Positions 1-8,271 of a stretch of 11,068 bases of DNA are shown here, one piece after another. A model generated the notes under the pieces. The model was not told the DNA's origin. It did not search any database and saw nothing but the letters and a program-made list of their open reading frames with translations. This stretch comes from Gracilaria caudata. Its lineage: Eukaryota > Rhodophyta > Florideophyceae > Gracilariales > Gracilariaceae. The stretch is taken from contig JASCIV010000863.1 in assembly GCA_030374735.1 (NCBI GenBank), positions 1 through 11,068 on the forward strand, in the 5' to 3' direction. Position 1 is the stretch's first letter, and each line of letters starts with the position of its first letter. Made by a program: the position numbers and the translations under genes.

Positions 1-173
1 CCCCCCCCCTCCCCTTTCAGCATGTGCGGCTCCCAGAGCTCTTCAACCCCTTTCCGAAGTGCCTTCCTGCCTTCCCATCTGCTTTTGATTCGTCATAAGA
101 TCAACCTGCTGCAAAACGCTGCGATTCCCACTTTCAGTGATTCGTGTACCTGAGACACTGACTTGTTGCACAA
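1..173. promoter_or_regulatory. 5' flank and leader of the RAD21 gene, with a possible upstream ORF
   Basis: This short stretch ends at the kleisin start codon. It opens with a run of nine C and a C/T-rich tract ending in CAG at 20, which resembles an intron acceptor and may mean a 5' leader intron begins left of the window. A small frame, ATG at 22 to TGA at 153 (43 codons), lies wholly upstream of the kleisin ATG and ends 20 bases before it. If it is transcribed it would be an upstream ORF. No TATA box or other promoter element is recognisable. Confidence 0.3.
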
Positions 174-2811
174 ATGTTTTACTCTCACTTGGTGCTGACC
201 AAGAAGGTAAGCTGCCGTTCCGTAACCACAGACCATTCTCAATCACTCTGTTGGCCCAACATATCTTCTCTGTCGATGTCAGTGCGCCCAATGCAAAGAT
301 CAATCCCTGACTCTCTGTCTCTCTTCCGTATCTCTCCTGACAGGGCCCCCTTGGCAAGGTTTGGGTAGCCGCAACGCTCGGGGAGTCTAAGGTTCCAAAG
401 TCCTACGCCCTTAATTGTCGAATTCATGTCTTGTGCGAGAACATTGAAAAGCCAACTGCACCGTTTGCCTTGCGTCTCTCGGCGTCACTCATGCTGGGAG
501 TCGTCCGCGTGTACTCCCGAAAGTCAGACTTTGTTCTAAAAGACGTTCAAGCCATCGTAGATGCCCTGAAACGCCTTGATGTTCATACCCATTCCAAATC
601 CACCAGCAGAAAGCGCAGTAGGGATGTAGCACCTTCCATCTCCACCAGGGGCGGTGGCCAAGCTGCTATATCCCTTGAAGACGGCCAAGACCTTGCTCGT
701 CTGGAGATGATCACACTACCAATGTCTAAGAAGCGTCGAACTCGGACCCATGCCCTTCCAACTCTCGGAATCAGTCGCGCTTCGAGGTCAAGGACTTCTG
801 AGCTCGAGAAAGACAAGGACCAGTCTGTAGCTTCTCTCGGAGGTATGTCAGCATCCCAAGCCCCTGAATTGGATGTCGCTGAAGCAATGGAGACTCTCTT
901 CCCTTCTGTAGTCGTTCCACGTCTTGGCCTACACCAAAGAGAAACTTCAGGTACACCGAGTAGTGGCGTTCCGTCACAGACTGATCGAACTCTTTTCTAC
1001 AGGGCCAGAGAGGAAGATATTACTTTAGCACCGACCGCGGGACCCTTCGGTGCTCTTAGACAGGAATTATACCTTGGTGATCTCCCTGTTAGTCTTGAAT
1101 CTCAACAACCCTCCATCCTCATTCAACCGGAACCGGACCTTGGTTCAGGGGAAGAACATAGTGGGATCAGACCTTTTGGGGTCGGCTCTGATGTGCCGTC
1201 CAGTGCAGCTGGGGACATCCCCCCACCACCCGAGCCAGACTTTCCACCACTTCCAGAACCAGAAGATATCGAACCTTTGCAGATAGGACCGTTCCCTTTG
1301 GGAGACACGCCTTCTGGGCGAGACGACGGCAGCGTGGTTGGAGGTGCCGTTTCATCACTACCAGCAAGGGTGTCTGTGACAAGCGCCAAAACTTCTCCTG
1401 AGGACACGCCGAGCAAGAAGGATGTGATCTCGACTTCAACCGCCCACCCATCGACCCGAACAAAGAGATTTCCTCGTATTCGTTTCGACGATGTGACAGA
1501 GTTGTCTCCCGAGCAAATCCGTGCAAGCTTAGATGACACGAGTGATATTGTATTGGCTCATGGAGAGGAACGATATTCTAGACGGAGAGGAAGGCGCTTT
1601 GGAACTCCTACTAAACGTACGCCAGTTCCGCTTTCATTGCTTCCATTTCCCGAAAGCATAACGGAGATGTGGAAGGAGCTTACTGAAGGACTTGTAGAAG
1701 GCTCTCAATCGGAACCACCCGCTTCCCAGCCACGTAGCCCAGACCAGCAACTCAGTATCAGCAACGGAAGAAGCCCACATTTGGACGAAGGCGGATCCGT
1801 TTCCCCACTTCAGTTGCAAGGAATGCCTTCCCCACTTTCACCAAGGAGACTTGAAGTGCCATTAGCTGAGGAAGAATCCATGCTTGTGCCGGAATTGCAA
1901 CCACCCCAAGCTACTCCAGGGCAGGGCAGTGTTGAAGCTTTGCGGGAAGGTGCAGGTCGTCAAACAACCCCTGCTGTCCTTTCTCACCATTCTCGCAGTG
2001 GAAGCAGGAGCTTTCCGTCAGGGTCTGGATCTCTGCAAACAAGAACAGCAAGATTGAGGGATCATATTTTTGAGATGGTAGGTTCAAGCATACGAAAATT
2101 TGCCATATATCCACAATGCTAACGCAATGCGCTGTTCTACATTCAGATAACCGAAGCGGATGAGAGGTCTTTCCGTAACGCTCGCGAACAAAGTAGCGAT
2201 CTCCGTAGAAGCGGTGCGTTTCATTTTCTTTCCTTAAACGCAAGCAATCGCATCATGGCTAGGAGTTTCCTGACAAAATCCGTTAACCCTAAATTTTGCA
2301 GCTGGAACAGGTAGAAGGTCGGATTCAAATGTTGAAGAGGGCTTAAGGACATCAGATGTGGCAGAAACCCAGCAAGCAGAAGATGCTGGTCGCTTGGAGC
2401 TCCACGCATCTGACTTTCAGCTTGTAGAGGACACACAAAGAGATGACGAGCAACTCGAACGGAAGAGAGCCCCATTTGAATCCATTGGAATTCATGCGTA
2501 CAAGATGTTAGAGCTGCTCTGGGCTAAGGAGGAATCAACGGAGATCCGAGCAGATATCGAGCTAGAAGATGGCATCACCACGGTACGTTTGTTCGATTGC
2601 CAGCTTTTGAAGTTGAGAAAATAGGATCCTGACTATTTCATTTGATGGTGGTTAGTTCGGGGCGCTTGTTAAGGACTGTTCTCGTGGAGTCACTGCTCGT
2701 GCCTTCTTCAACATGTTGAGTTTAGCCAATTCGGGTTTCATTCGTGTCTCACAGGAATACCCATATGCTTCGATACTTATTACCAAAGGTTCATTCTTTC
2801 GCAGTGAATAG
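174..2811 (+). CDS. RAD21: Alpha-kleisin cohesin subunit (RAD21/SCC1/REC8 family), 5 exons, complete
   Basis: The kleisin closes the cohesin ring by bridging Smc3 (N terminus) and Smc1 (C terminus) and holds sister chromatids together in the nucleus until separase cuts it. Exons by eye: 174-206, 344-2077, 2147-2213, 2302-2582, 2674-2811, giving 750 residues, a usual family length. The N-terminal domain (about 1-90) starts MFYSHLVLTKK, then GPLGKVWVAA across the first intron, then a helix around 52-71 containing LMLGVVRVYSRK. Basic clusters SRKRSR (99-104) and SKKRRTR (139-145) could be nuclear localisation signals. The middle is Ser/Pro-rich and acidic, except for a conserved-looking block near 388-414 ending DDTSDIV, which matches the Scc3/SA-binding region of RAD21. 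The C-terminal winged helix (about 664-750) includes AYKMLELLW and ARAFFNMLSLANSGFIRVSQ. The family call is firm. Mitotic RAD21 versus meiotic REC8 is not settled by eye; the SA-like block favours RAD21. Confidence 0.93.
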
Positions 2812-3116
2812 CACGTTCGAGTCTATTTAGAACGCTACCCTTGAAACAAACTGTATCTCGCAAGTGAATGTTTCTTTGGCAGAGTAAGATGCAATTTCTC
2901 GTTCGGCCTGTAACCCTCTGCGCGCGGGAGAGATGGCTTCTGTTTCGTCGCGAGACCGTGAGCTTTGACACCCCAGTAGGCAATGCATAACAACTTACAT
3001 CGGACAGCGGGGACTTCATCGGGCAAGAAAAGCTTCTCGGAGCTGTCCGCGTGGCGTGATGACAAAACGACTGGTGGCAGCAGCAAGCTATCTAGAGAGA
3101 ATTATGCATCGTGATC

Positions 3117-3132
3117 ATGAATGAATGAATGA
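3117..3132. repeat. Short ATGA microsatellite
   Basis: There are four tandem copies of ATGA in the intergenic region downstream of the kleisin gene. It is a small simple repeat with no evident function. Confidence 0.7.
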
Positions 3133-3265
3133 ACGCAATTTTATTTAGGCTGCCCTGGGGGATCATGCATTTGTCTCTACCCTCGTGTGATGACGATGGA
3201 GTCTGTAATGGCATATCAGTATTCTGTAAAATAAGAGCAATTTTGGGAAACGCCCTACCGTACTA

Positions 3266-3296
3266 GGATACCTTTGTATCCCCCTCTTGTCACAAG
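3266..3296. repeat. Two adjacent small inverted repeats
   Basis: GGATAC (3266-3271) pairs with GTATCC (3276-3281) across a four-base loop. Five bases further on, CTTGT (3286-3290) pairs with ACAAG (3292-3296) around a single base. They lie in non-coding DNA about 640 bases before the bestrophin start. They could be protein-binding dyads or chance. Confidence 0.35.
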
Positions 3297-3934
3297 GTGG
3301 TCGTGGAGGAAGTTTTGTATGTCCGGAAGCTACTATTTCGAGGTAACTCGACGTCGTTAATCTTTTGCGCGGGATGGTGTGCACTATATCGACTTCAAAA
3401 GCAACGAAACGCCTGCGCATAGTGGGGCGGAACGAAAGCAATGCAGTCGAAAGTGTAACGGGGGAAGTTGGTATATGATTGTATGTTTTCTTTGACTTCT
3501 GTTACTGTACTTCTTGGCCCTTGGTGTTTCGCAATCGCCAAGCGTCCCGCCCTGCTGTTCGAGACATAGATACGTATGGCCCGATTCCAATCGAAGCAAC
3601 CCTTCTAAGAAGGGTAACGACAGAAACTGATTGAGGGACGGTGCGTAGAAGAGTTCTAGAGCGGTCTTGCGATATCGCCAGTAAACGGATGCTGGACGCA
3701 CATATTGCATTCCAATCCACTATCTAGGTAAATTTTGCTTCCCCATTTCGTTAGAACTTCGCTATCAGTGGGCAAAAGTTCTGCTTTGAAGTTTAACTGC
3801 TTCGAGAGCAAGTGGTTCTGTTATACCACACGAGGGCTCTATTGGACCCAAGCTTGAACCAGTTCGTGGTTATCCGTGCCCAACAGGTTTCGGAAACCAG
3901 GGACGCCAGTCTTTCTTTTTTCGAAGCCATCCCA

Positions 3935-5833
3935 ATGGAGGGTGAGAGTCCTATACAAAGGGCGGAAGAGCACCATGTTCGTATACAGGAACCCCGGCAT
4001 AGCTCTTCTACTTCCTCCTCGGATACGCGGTCTCTAAAGTCGGCGATATCAGTGCATGCGTTGGACCATAATTTCGATGACATAATGGATAGTGGCAGCG
4101 ACAACCCCCCACCCCCAAACAACGCAGCTGATGAAACTGCTTTTCTGAATATCATAACCGTACACGGAGAAAGGCTTGAGTATACAGACCACGATAATGA
4201 ACAGGCATTCAAGAAGAATGACAACAGAAGGGAAAACGAGACGTTTCTTCGTCGTTGGTTACTGAGCGTCATACGCGGTCGAGCAATGCCTATCATTCCT
4301 CTGTTCCTGGCTACCTCCTGGGCTGCAATCGCCGTGGTAATCTCATGGGTTTCGAGAAGGAATTATGAGCCCCATTTGAACGGCGATTGCAGATGGTGGT
4401 GCACTCCCCTGGCAGTCGATGGCAATGCGTTATCGTATGTCGGTTTTGCACTCTTCTTGTTGACAAGTTTTCGAGTTTCAGAGTAAGTATTACGCACAAT
4501 GTCGCTGCTGGTTCTCTCTCTCTCTCTCCCACACAAGCTACTAACGGAACTTTTCCTGTGTTTCTCAAAACTACTACTATCTTGCAGGGCATATGGTAGA
4601 TACATGGAAGCCGTTCGAGTATGGACGGGAATCGGGGGAACCGTTACAAGCTTTGCAAAGTATGTAGTCCAAGCATTCCCATCGGATACGTTTCACAGAG
4701 GAGACCAGGAACGTATACTTGGATTTCTCGTAGCCTTTCCTATCTCTTTGAAACGACAACTTCGAGGCGAGAAGGATTTGCGAGAGCTAAAGGGTGTCTT
4801 GTCGACAGAGGATCTCGCTGAACTCCAAAATTCACCAAGCATGCCTTCACATTGTCTCTACATTCTTTCGGCATACCTTCTTGCCGCTCAGGGGCGTGAA
4901 AGAAGGCTTCCTCAAACGTTTCTTGTGGTAAGTTTGAAACGGATCTCTTCTGCGAAGTAGCGCTGGATTTAGAAGAAGAAGAAAGACAGACCGCTTATGG
5001 AAGCATATCTTGATTTTCGGCAGCGTTCCTCCCTCAAATGGTTTAGCTTGCTTACCTAACTTTGTCCTGTTCCTCATACTGCAGCATTTGATTCGTTGGG
5101 TCGCAGATCTCGCCGGGGCTGCTGATACTTGTATGCAGATCAAAACTATGCCAGCACCATATTCTTATATTAGGTATGTTTCTACCTCTTCCAAGGAGTT
5201 TCAGTCTTGCCGACGAAAATCAAGTGACCTGGTACTCCGACGATGACGATCCTGAATCTAACTCCAATCTTTCCAAAATGTCACCGATTCCAGCCACTTG
5301 AATACATTTCTATCTCTCTGGCTATTCTTGTAAGTGTGTCCAGCGGAAATACTTTATCAGTTAGCTTTTTGTTCCACTTGAACTATTCTAACAATCTCTC
5401 GCCTTGTGCCCAGTCTTCCATTTGCCCTGGTAGAAACATCGGGTTGGCTGACGATAGTCATTGTTGCTTTTATCTCATACGGGATCTTGGGGGTTGTTGC
5501 TAATGCGGCGGAACTCGAAGATCCATTTGGAGGAGGTACGTATGGCACAGACAATTCTGAGCGGGACCACCAAGAAGCAGTTGCTTTTTGATGGGAAAGG
5601 GGAAAGGAACTATGAGGGCGTGATACTAACAGTGAGCAACACCTTTATTATACCTAATCTAAGACTATAATGATCTGCCGTTGGGCAAACTGTCGCAGTC
5701 GATTCAAGATGATGTCGCAAAGATCTATTACCAGTCACAAACTAAGATGAAGACAGAAGTCGTTCGTGAAGTGGACGACGTTAAATTACGTGACCAAGAA
5801 GACTATTGGCTCAAACCAAGCGGCACTGCATGA
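3935..5833 (+). CDS. Bestrophin-family (UPF0187) anion channel, 6 exons, complete
   Basis: Bestrophins form pentameric, mostly chloride-conducting membrane channels; in plants a member acts in the thylakoid membrane. Exons by eye: 3935-4482, 4588-4927, 5085-5173, 5294-5329, 5414-5535, 5664-5833, giving 434 residues. Residues 1-100 are hydrophilic, Ser-rich and acidic. RGRAMPIIPLFLATSW opens the first membrane segment (about 118-138). A second segment (about 165-181) leads into FRVSEAYGRYMEAVRVW (179-195), the family's FR-x-N-x-AY-x-R-W hallmark. KTMPAPYSY follows, then LPFALVETSGW (339-349) with a hydrophobic segment, ELEDPFG (near 370-376) and NDLPL. Joins across phase-2 and phase-1 introns restore these motifs exactly, including through the 36-base exon 4. 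The frame is open upstream to a stop at 3794, so ATG 3935 is the first in-frame start, but an extra 5' exon is possible. The acidic start is not a normal plastid transit peptide, so the membrane of residence is unknown. Confidence 0.9.
4513..4528 (+). repeat. (TC)8 tract in bestrophin intron 1
   Basis: A perfect TC dinucleotide run sits inside intron 4483-4587, just upstream of TACTAAC at 4539-4545, the best branch-point match in the window. It may vary in length between strains. Confidence 0.8.
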
Positions 5834-6323
5834 TGGCCTCGTCTTCCGTCAAGTGTGTCTCATCCTGGGTGACCGTTTCCGTGGCATGGCCTGCAGGGGC
5901 TGAGGAAGAGCGCATCGAAAAAAGTGACAGCGGTACGACAGAATTAGACGTATGTTCGATCGAAACGAAATTATGACAGAGCACAAGATATAACATATGA
6001 AAGCCAACCCAACTGGCGCTATTGCTTCCTCATAGTTGACAGTATATACAAATCAAGGCGAATCACCAATACAACTGTTGCGATACACGACAGAGAAAAC
6101 GCAGGACACTATCACATGCTTCTCGTCCGTTGCAGTCGCTCCTGTTGCCTGCATGCCTTCGTTGGTGCTGACAAGAATGGGACTTTGCTAACCATACAGC
6201 GCGTGGGCTTTAATTCAGTCGAAGAGTAGGGATGAAGACGAAGTCAAGTGGACGTCGGCTGTGGCGGTGGACGCGACAACCGAAGAGCCAAGTGAAGTAG
6301 TCGGGGTGAAGGGTAGAAGCTAG
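5830..6323 (+). other. Possible spliced small ORF or 3' UTR intron downstream of the bestrophin gene
   Basis: A frame with ATGs at 5830 and 5833 overlaps the bestrophin TGA (5831-5833) and stays open to GTATGT at 5950. CTAAC at 6188-6192 precedes a TTCAG acceptor ending at 6218 by 26 bases, the same layout as the introns of the confirmed genes. Joining 5949 to 6219 keeps the frame open to TAG at 6321-6323, giving about 74 residues, acidic in the middle (AEEERIEKSDSG, then SRDEDEVKW). The reading choices are a 3' UTR intron of the bestrophin transcript, a tiny downstream gene, an extended C terminus reached by a frameshift, or chance. The protein matches nothing I recognise. Confidence 0.25.
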
Positions 6324-6612
6324 TGGGGGTAAACGAGTTGCCCGGTAGATGTGGAAAGTTATCGATTTCAGTTATTCCCATCATATAATTCCAAGTACTT
6401 TGTAAGACGACATGGTGCATACTTTTCTAGATAAAACTTTTCGATATCGTGAGTCAAACGTTAACCAATTGAAACCGAATGTAGTGCTCAACTTGAGCGA
6501 GCCGTGGGACAAGCTACCGAGAAGTGACCGATGCGAAGAAAACATGTACGGGAAATGACAATAGTTGGTGGCAAAGAGAAACGTGAACGAAAACGTAAGC
6601 GGCAGAAACTGG
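5834..6612. other. Convergent intergenic region (3' UTRs)
   Basis: The plus-strand bestrophin gene and the minus-strand Ser/Arg-rich gene end towards each other here, so both 3' UTRs should lie inside. I see no canonical AATAAA signal that I would trust for either gene. Apart from the possible spliced frame at 5830-6323, nothing recognisable is present. The stretch near 6219-6330 is purine-biased on the plus strand. Confidence 0.5.
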
Positions 6613-7692
6613 TTACAAGTAAGACCTTGACGTGAGACGGAAGTCAAGTCTTCGAAGACGAGATAGTTTGCCGCTTCTTCGGGACGCAGATGACTCAGTA
6701 GAATGTGCTGTAGCACTAGAGGTGTGCTGGGTTGATCGTCGGCGTCTCCAAAGGCGGTCCCATATTGAGAGCACACCTTCTCTCCCAGCAAAGAAAGTGG
6801 ATTGTCGACGACGAACGCTGGGTTCGGAAGCTGCACGAGGACGTGACAAAGGTTGATCAAATTGTTCAGATGCTTCTGCGGTGACTGCTGTCAGAAGCGA
6901 ATCATCCTGAAAGGGCGTGTACGTGACCAGTATTGGAGATTGTGACGAGGCAGCATTTGTAGAACGACGCTCAGTTTGAAAATGTGACTGTGAGTTTTCG
7001 GCAGACGAAGCTACAAATGCATCCTGCAAGCGATCGGGAATAGCCGAACGCTGGGAAAACTCATGGCGCATCCTGCGATTCAACTTGCGTTCAAAAAACT
7101 TGGGACGGAACTTGCGACGACGAGATTCAGAGGAATGGGAGATACGACGAGAACGGCGCGAATGAGAGTGATTATCATTCGCGGAGGCCGCATCAGCCTT
7201 TGTAGAAGGATTGCGGTCATGACAATGGGCAGCAAGCGTATCGTATTGCCAAGGATCCATCATCGACAACGGCGCGGTTACACGACGAAGGTCACGAAGA
7301 GTGTGCGGTTCAGTAACGGCACGAGTTGAGGCCGCGGAAAGATCCGAAGGTACGGGGGGCGACGGCGTGCGCAGGGGAGTAGGATGCGGCAGCGCATCGC
7401 GCAAAGTGGGGCTCAAACCGGATGAGAGTGGAACGGGCTGTTCATGAAGCTCGGAAAACTCGAATGAATGCTCGAGAGCAAATATAGCGGACGATCGGAG
7501 GTTTATGATAGGGGCTGCGAGCGGGCGGGGAAGCCTTCGCGAGGAGTTGGAAGGTGAAAGAGAGGAGGCGATGGAAGCGGGGCCGCGGAACGGCCACAGT
7601 GCGGCGTGGTAGGCGCGAGGCTCGATGCAAGAGTCCTCGCGGGAGGAGGTGCGATGGCGACGGAGTCGCGGCGAGGGAGAGGCGGAGACCAT
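6613..7692 (-). CDS. Ser/Arg-rich protein of unknown function, single exon
   Basis: I do not recognise this protein. From ATG at 7692, in the favourable context GCCATGG, it reads 359 residues to TAA at 6613. The frame stays open for another 83 codons upstream but with no ATG, so 7692 is the first in-frame start. The N-terminal third is Ser/Pro/Arg-rich, with a less biased patch near 60-90 (LRSSAIFALEHSFEFSELHE). A strongly basic RS-like stretch spans about 179-209 and ends in KFFERKLNRRMRHEF. A Trp-containing, possibly amphipathic segment, VLSIWDRLWRRRR, lies near 307-319. There is no signal peptide, membrane segment or known fold, and it looks largely disordered. It is divergent from the cyclophilin-like gene and shares its GC-rich 5' region. 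The long open frame and good start context argue for a real gene, but it could be an exon of a larger one. Confidence 0.6.
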   Translation of the reverse strand: MVSASPSPRLRRHRTSSREDSCIEPRAYHAALWPFRGPASIASSLSPSNSSRRLPRPLAAPIINLRSSAIFALEHSFEFSELHEQPVPLSSGLSPTLRDALPHPTPLRTPSPPVPSDLSAASTRAVTEPHTLRDLRRVTAPLSMMDPWQYDTLAAHCHDRNPSTKADAASANDNHSHSRRSRRISHSSESRRRKFRPKFFERKLNRRMRHEFSQRSAIPDRLQDAFVASSAENSQSHFQTERRSTNAASSQSPILVTYTPFQDDSLLTAVTAEASEQFDQPLSRPRAASEPSVRRRQSTFFAGREGVLSIWDRLWRRRRSTQHTSSATAHSTESSASRRSGKLSRLRRLDFRLTSRSYL

Positions 7693-7742
7693 GGCGAGAG
7701 AGAAGGAGGATGGCAGGGATGGGATGGGGGTGAGGAGGTGGA

Positions 7743-7766
7743 GGCGGAGGCAGAGGCGGAGGCAGA
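7743..7766. repeat. 12-base tandem repeat in the leader of the minus-strand gene
   Basis: GGCGGAGGCAGA occurs twice in tandem, inside a longer run of GAGGC-type units from about 7739 to 7775. On the coding (minus) strand it is a C/T-rich tract 51 to 74 bases upstream of ATG 7692. It may be a leader or promoter element, or simple-sequence drift. Confidence 0.65.
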
Positions 7767-7967
7767 GGTAGAGGCGCGGTGAGGCGAAAGGGGGAATGGC
7801 GCAGGAGGGGTTGGGACGATGCGGACTCGTTGCGCAGTAGCGCGGACTGCGGTCAACCGCGACGATAACCGGATGGTTTCGGTTCGTTTGTATGCGTTCC
7901 CGGCGTTCTACACGAGCACCGACAGATGAGTGGTGCCGCACGCCGCCGGAACTGAGCGTTTTGATCG

Positions 7968-8050
7968 CTTTGCGCCACAGTTCATGACTTTATGCACGGG
8001 CCGCACACGCATGTTTAGGTAGACTTCTGGCAGTGCCACTTTGCGCCACA
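7968..8050. repeat. 12-base direct repeat CTTTGCGCCACA
   Basis: Identical copies lie at 7968-7979 and 8039-8050, 71 bases apart start to start, in the divergent promoter region. The second copy runs into the loop of the inverted repeat at 8027-8070. They are candidate binding sites for one transcription factor. The GCGC core is only loosely like an E2F site and I would not call it one. Confidence 0.5.
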
Positions 8051-8070
8051 ATGTGGCTCCACACTGCCAG
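8027..8070. repeat. Nested inverted repeat in the divergent promoter
   Basis: CTGGCAGTG (8027-8035) is the exact reverse complement of CACTGCCAG (8062-8070). Inside the loop, GCCACA (8045-8050) pairs with TGTGGC (8052-8057) around a single A. Two dyads, one inside the other, make a cruciform or a dimer-binding operator possible. Confidence 0.55.
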
Positions 8071-8109
8071 CACGTGCCACCGAGGCACGAATCTGCCGCT
8101 GCTCCTACC

Positions 8110-8271
8110 ATGATCTCCCAGCATTCCGGGAATCAATCACCCCCCCGCGCCCGCCCATGGCCGCAGCGCAGGAAAGCGCGATTCGTCGACCGCTATCGTT
8201 GAGCGATGCGTGTGGGCGCGTTCTCGAGCGCAGCGGCGCCAGCTTGTCGGCCGCGCGCTTGCGCGGCTGAA
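8110..8271 (+). promoter_or_regulatory. Two overlapping upstream ORFs before the cyclophilin start
   Basis: ATG at 8110 opens a 30-codon frame ending at TGA 8200-8202, three bases before the cyclophilin ATG and in the same phase. ATG at 8157, in the strong context CCCATGG, opens a 37-codon frame in another phase that overlaps the start of the main coding sequence. If the transcript begins upstream of them they would reduce or gate translation of the cyclophilin. If transcription starts after 8157 they are irrelevant. Confidence 0.3.

Larger units (their letters stand above)
2812..3934. other. Intergenic region between RAD21 and the bestrophin gene
   Basis: I see no convincing gene in this 1.1 kb. 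The frames present are short, lack recognisable motifs and have no good splice context. It should hold the kleisin 3' UTR and the bestrophin promoter and leader. Small structures in it are a four-copy ATGA repeat (3117-3132), a 6-bp hairpin (3266-3281) and, next to it, a 5-bp hairpin (3286-3296). A frame continuous with the bestrophin coding sequence is open from 3797 but has no ATG before 3935. Confidence 0.5.
7693..8205. promoter_or_regulatory. GC-rich divergent promoter region
   Basis: This lies between the start codons of the minus-strand Ser/Arg-rich gene and the plus-strand cyclophilin-like gene, so it should hold both promoters and leaders. On the minus strand the bases just before ATG 7692 form a long pyrimidine-rich leader. 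Nearer the cyclophilin side are a nested inverted repeat (8027-8070) and two copies of CTTTGCGCCACA. No TATA box is evident. The region is visibly richer in G and C than the gene bodies. Confidence 0.55.

Noticed and set aside
43..427. Minus-strand frames opposite the RAD21 5' end
   Set aside because: They overlap the clearly conserved kleisin exons and intron, with no recognisable motifs.
951..1002. Possible 52-base intron in RAD21 exon 2 (GTACAC to CTACAG)
   Set aside because: Removing it shifts the frame and gives an early stop, while the unspliced frame stays open to 2122 and leads into the conserved SA-binding block. There is also no CTRAC branch motif.
2078..2146. Reading the kleisin as ending at the stop at 2122
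   Set aside because: The winged-helix domain lies downstream and is reached only by splicing out 2078-2146, which has a good donor and a CTAAC branch motif. Retention would truncate the protein.
3793..4296. 167-codon minus-strand frame
   Set aside because: It is the antisense shadow of bestrophin exon 1, whose plus-strand product is clearly conserved.
5664..5896. Splicing bestrophin exon 6 from inside 5664-5830 to an acceptor at 5896 to avoid the TGA
   Set aside because: The only donors in the right phase (GTGAAG, GTGACC) lack the G at +5 seen in every other intron, and the protein already ends where the family usually does.
6381..6860. 159-codon minus-strand frame overlapping the 3' end of the Ser/Arg-rich gene
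   Set aside because: It overlaps a much longer frame on the same strand, and its composition is not protein-like in any consistent way.
7908..8111. Minus-strand Cys-containing 67-codon frame in the divergent promoter
   Set aside because: It covers the inverted repeats, has no domain beyond scattered cysteines and is probably chance in GC-rich DNA.
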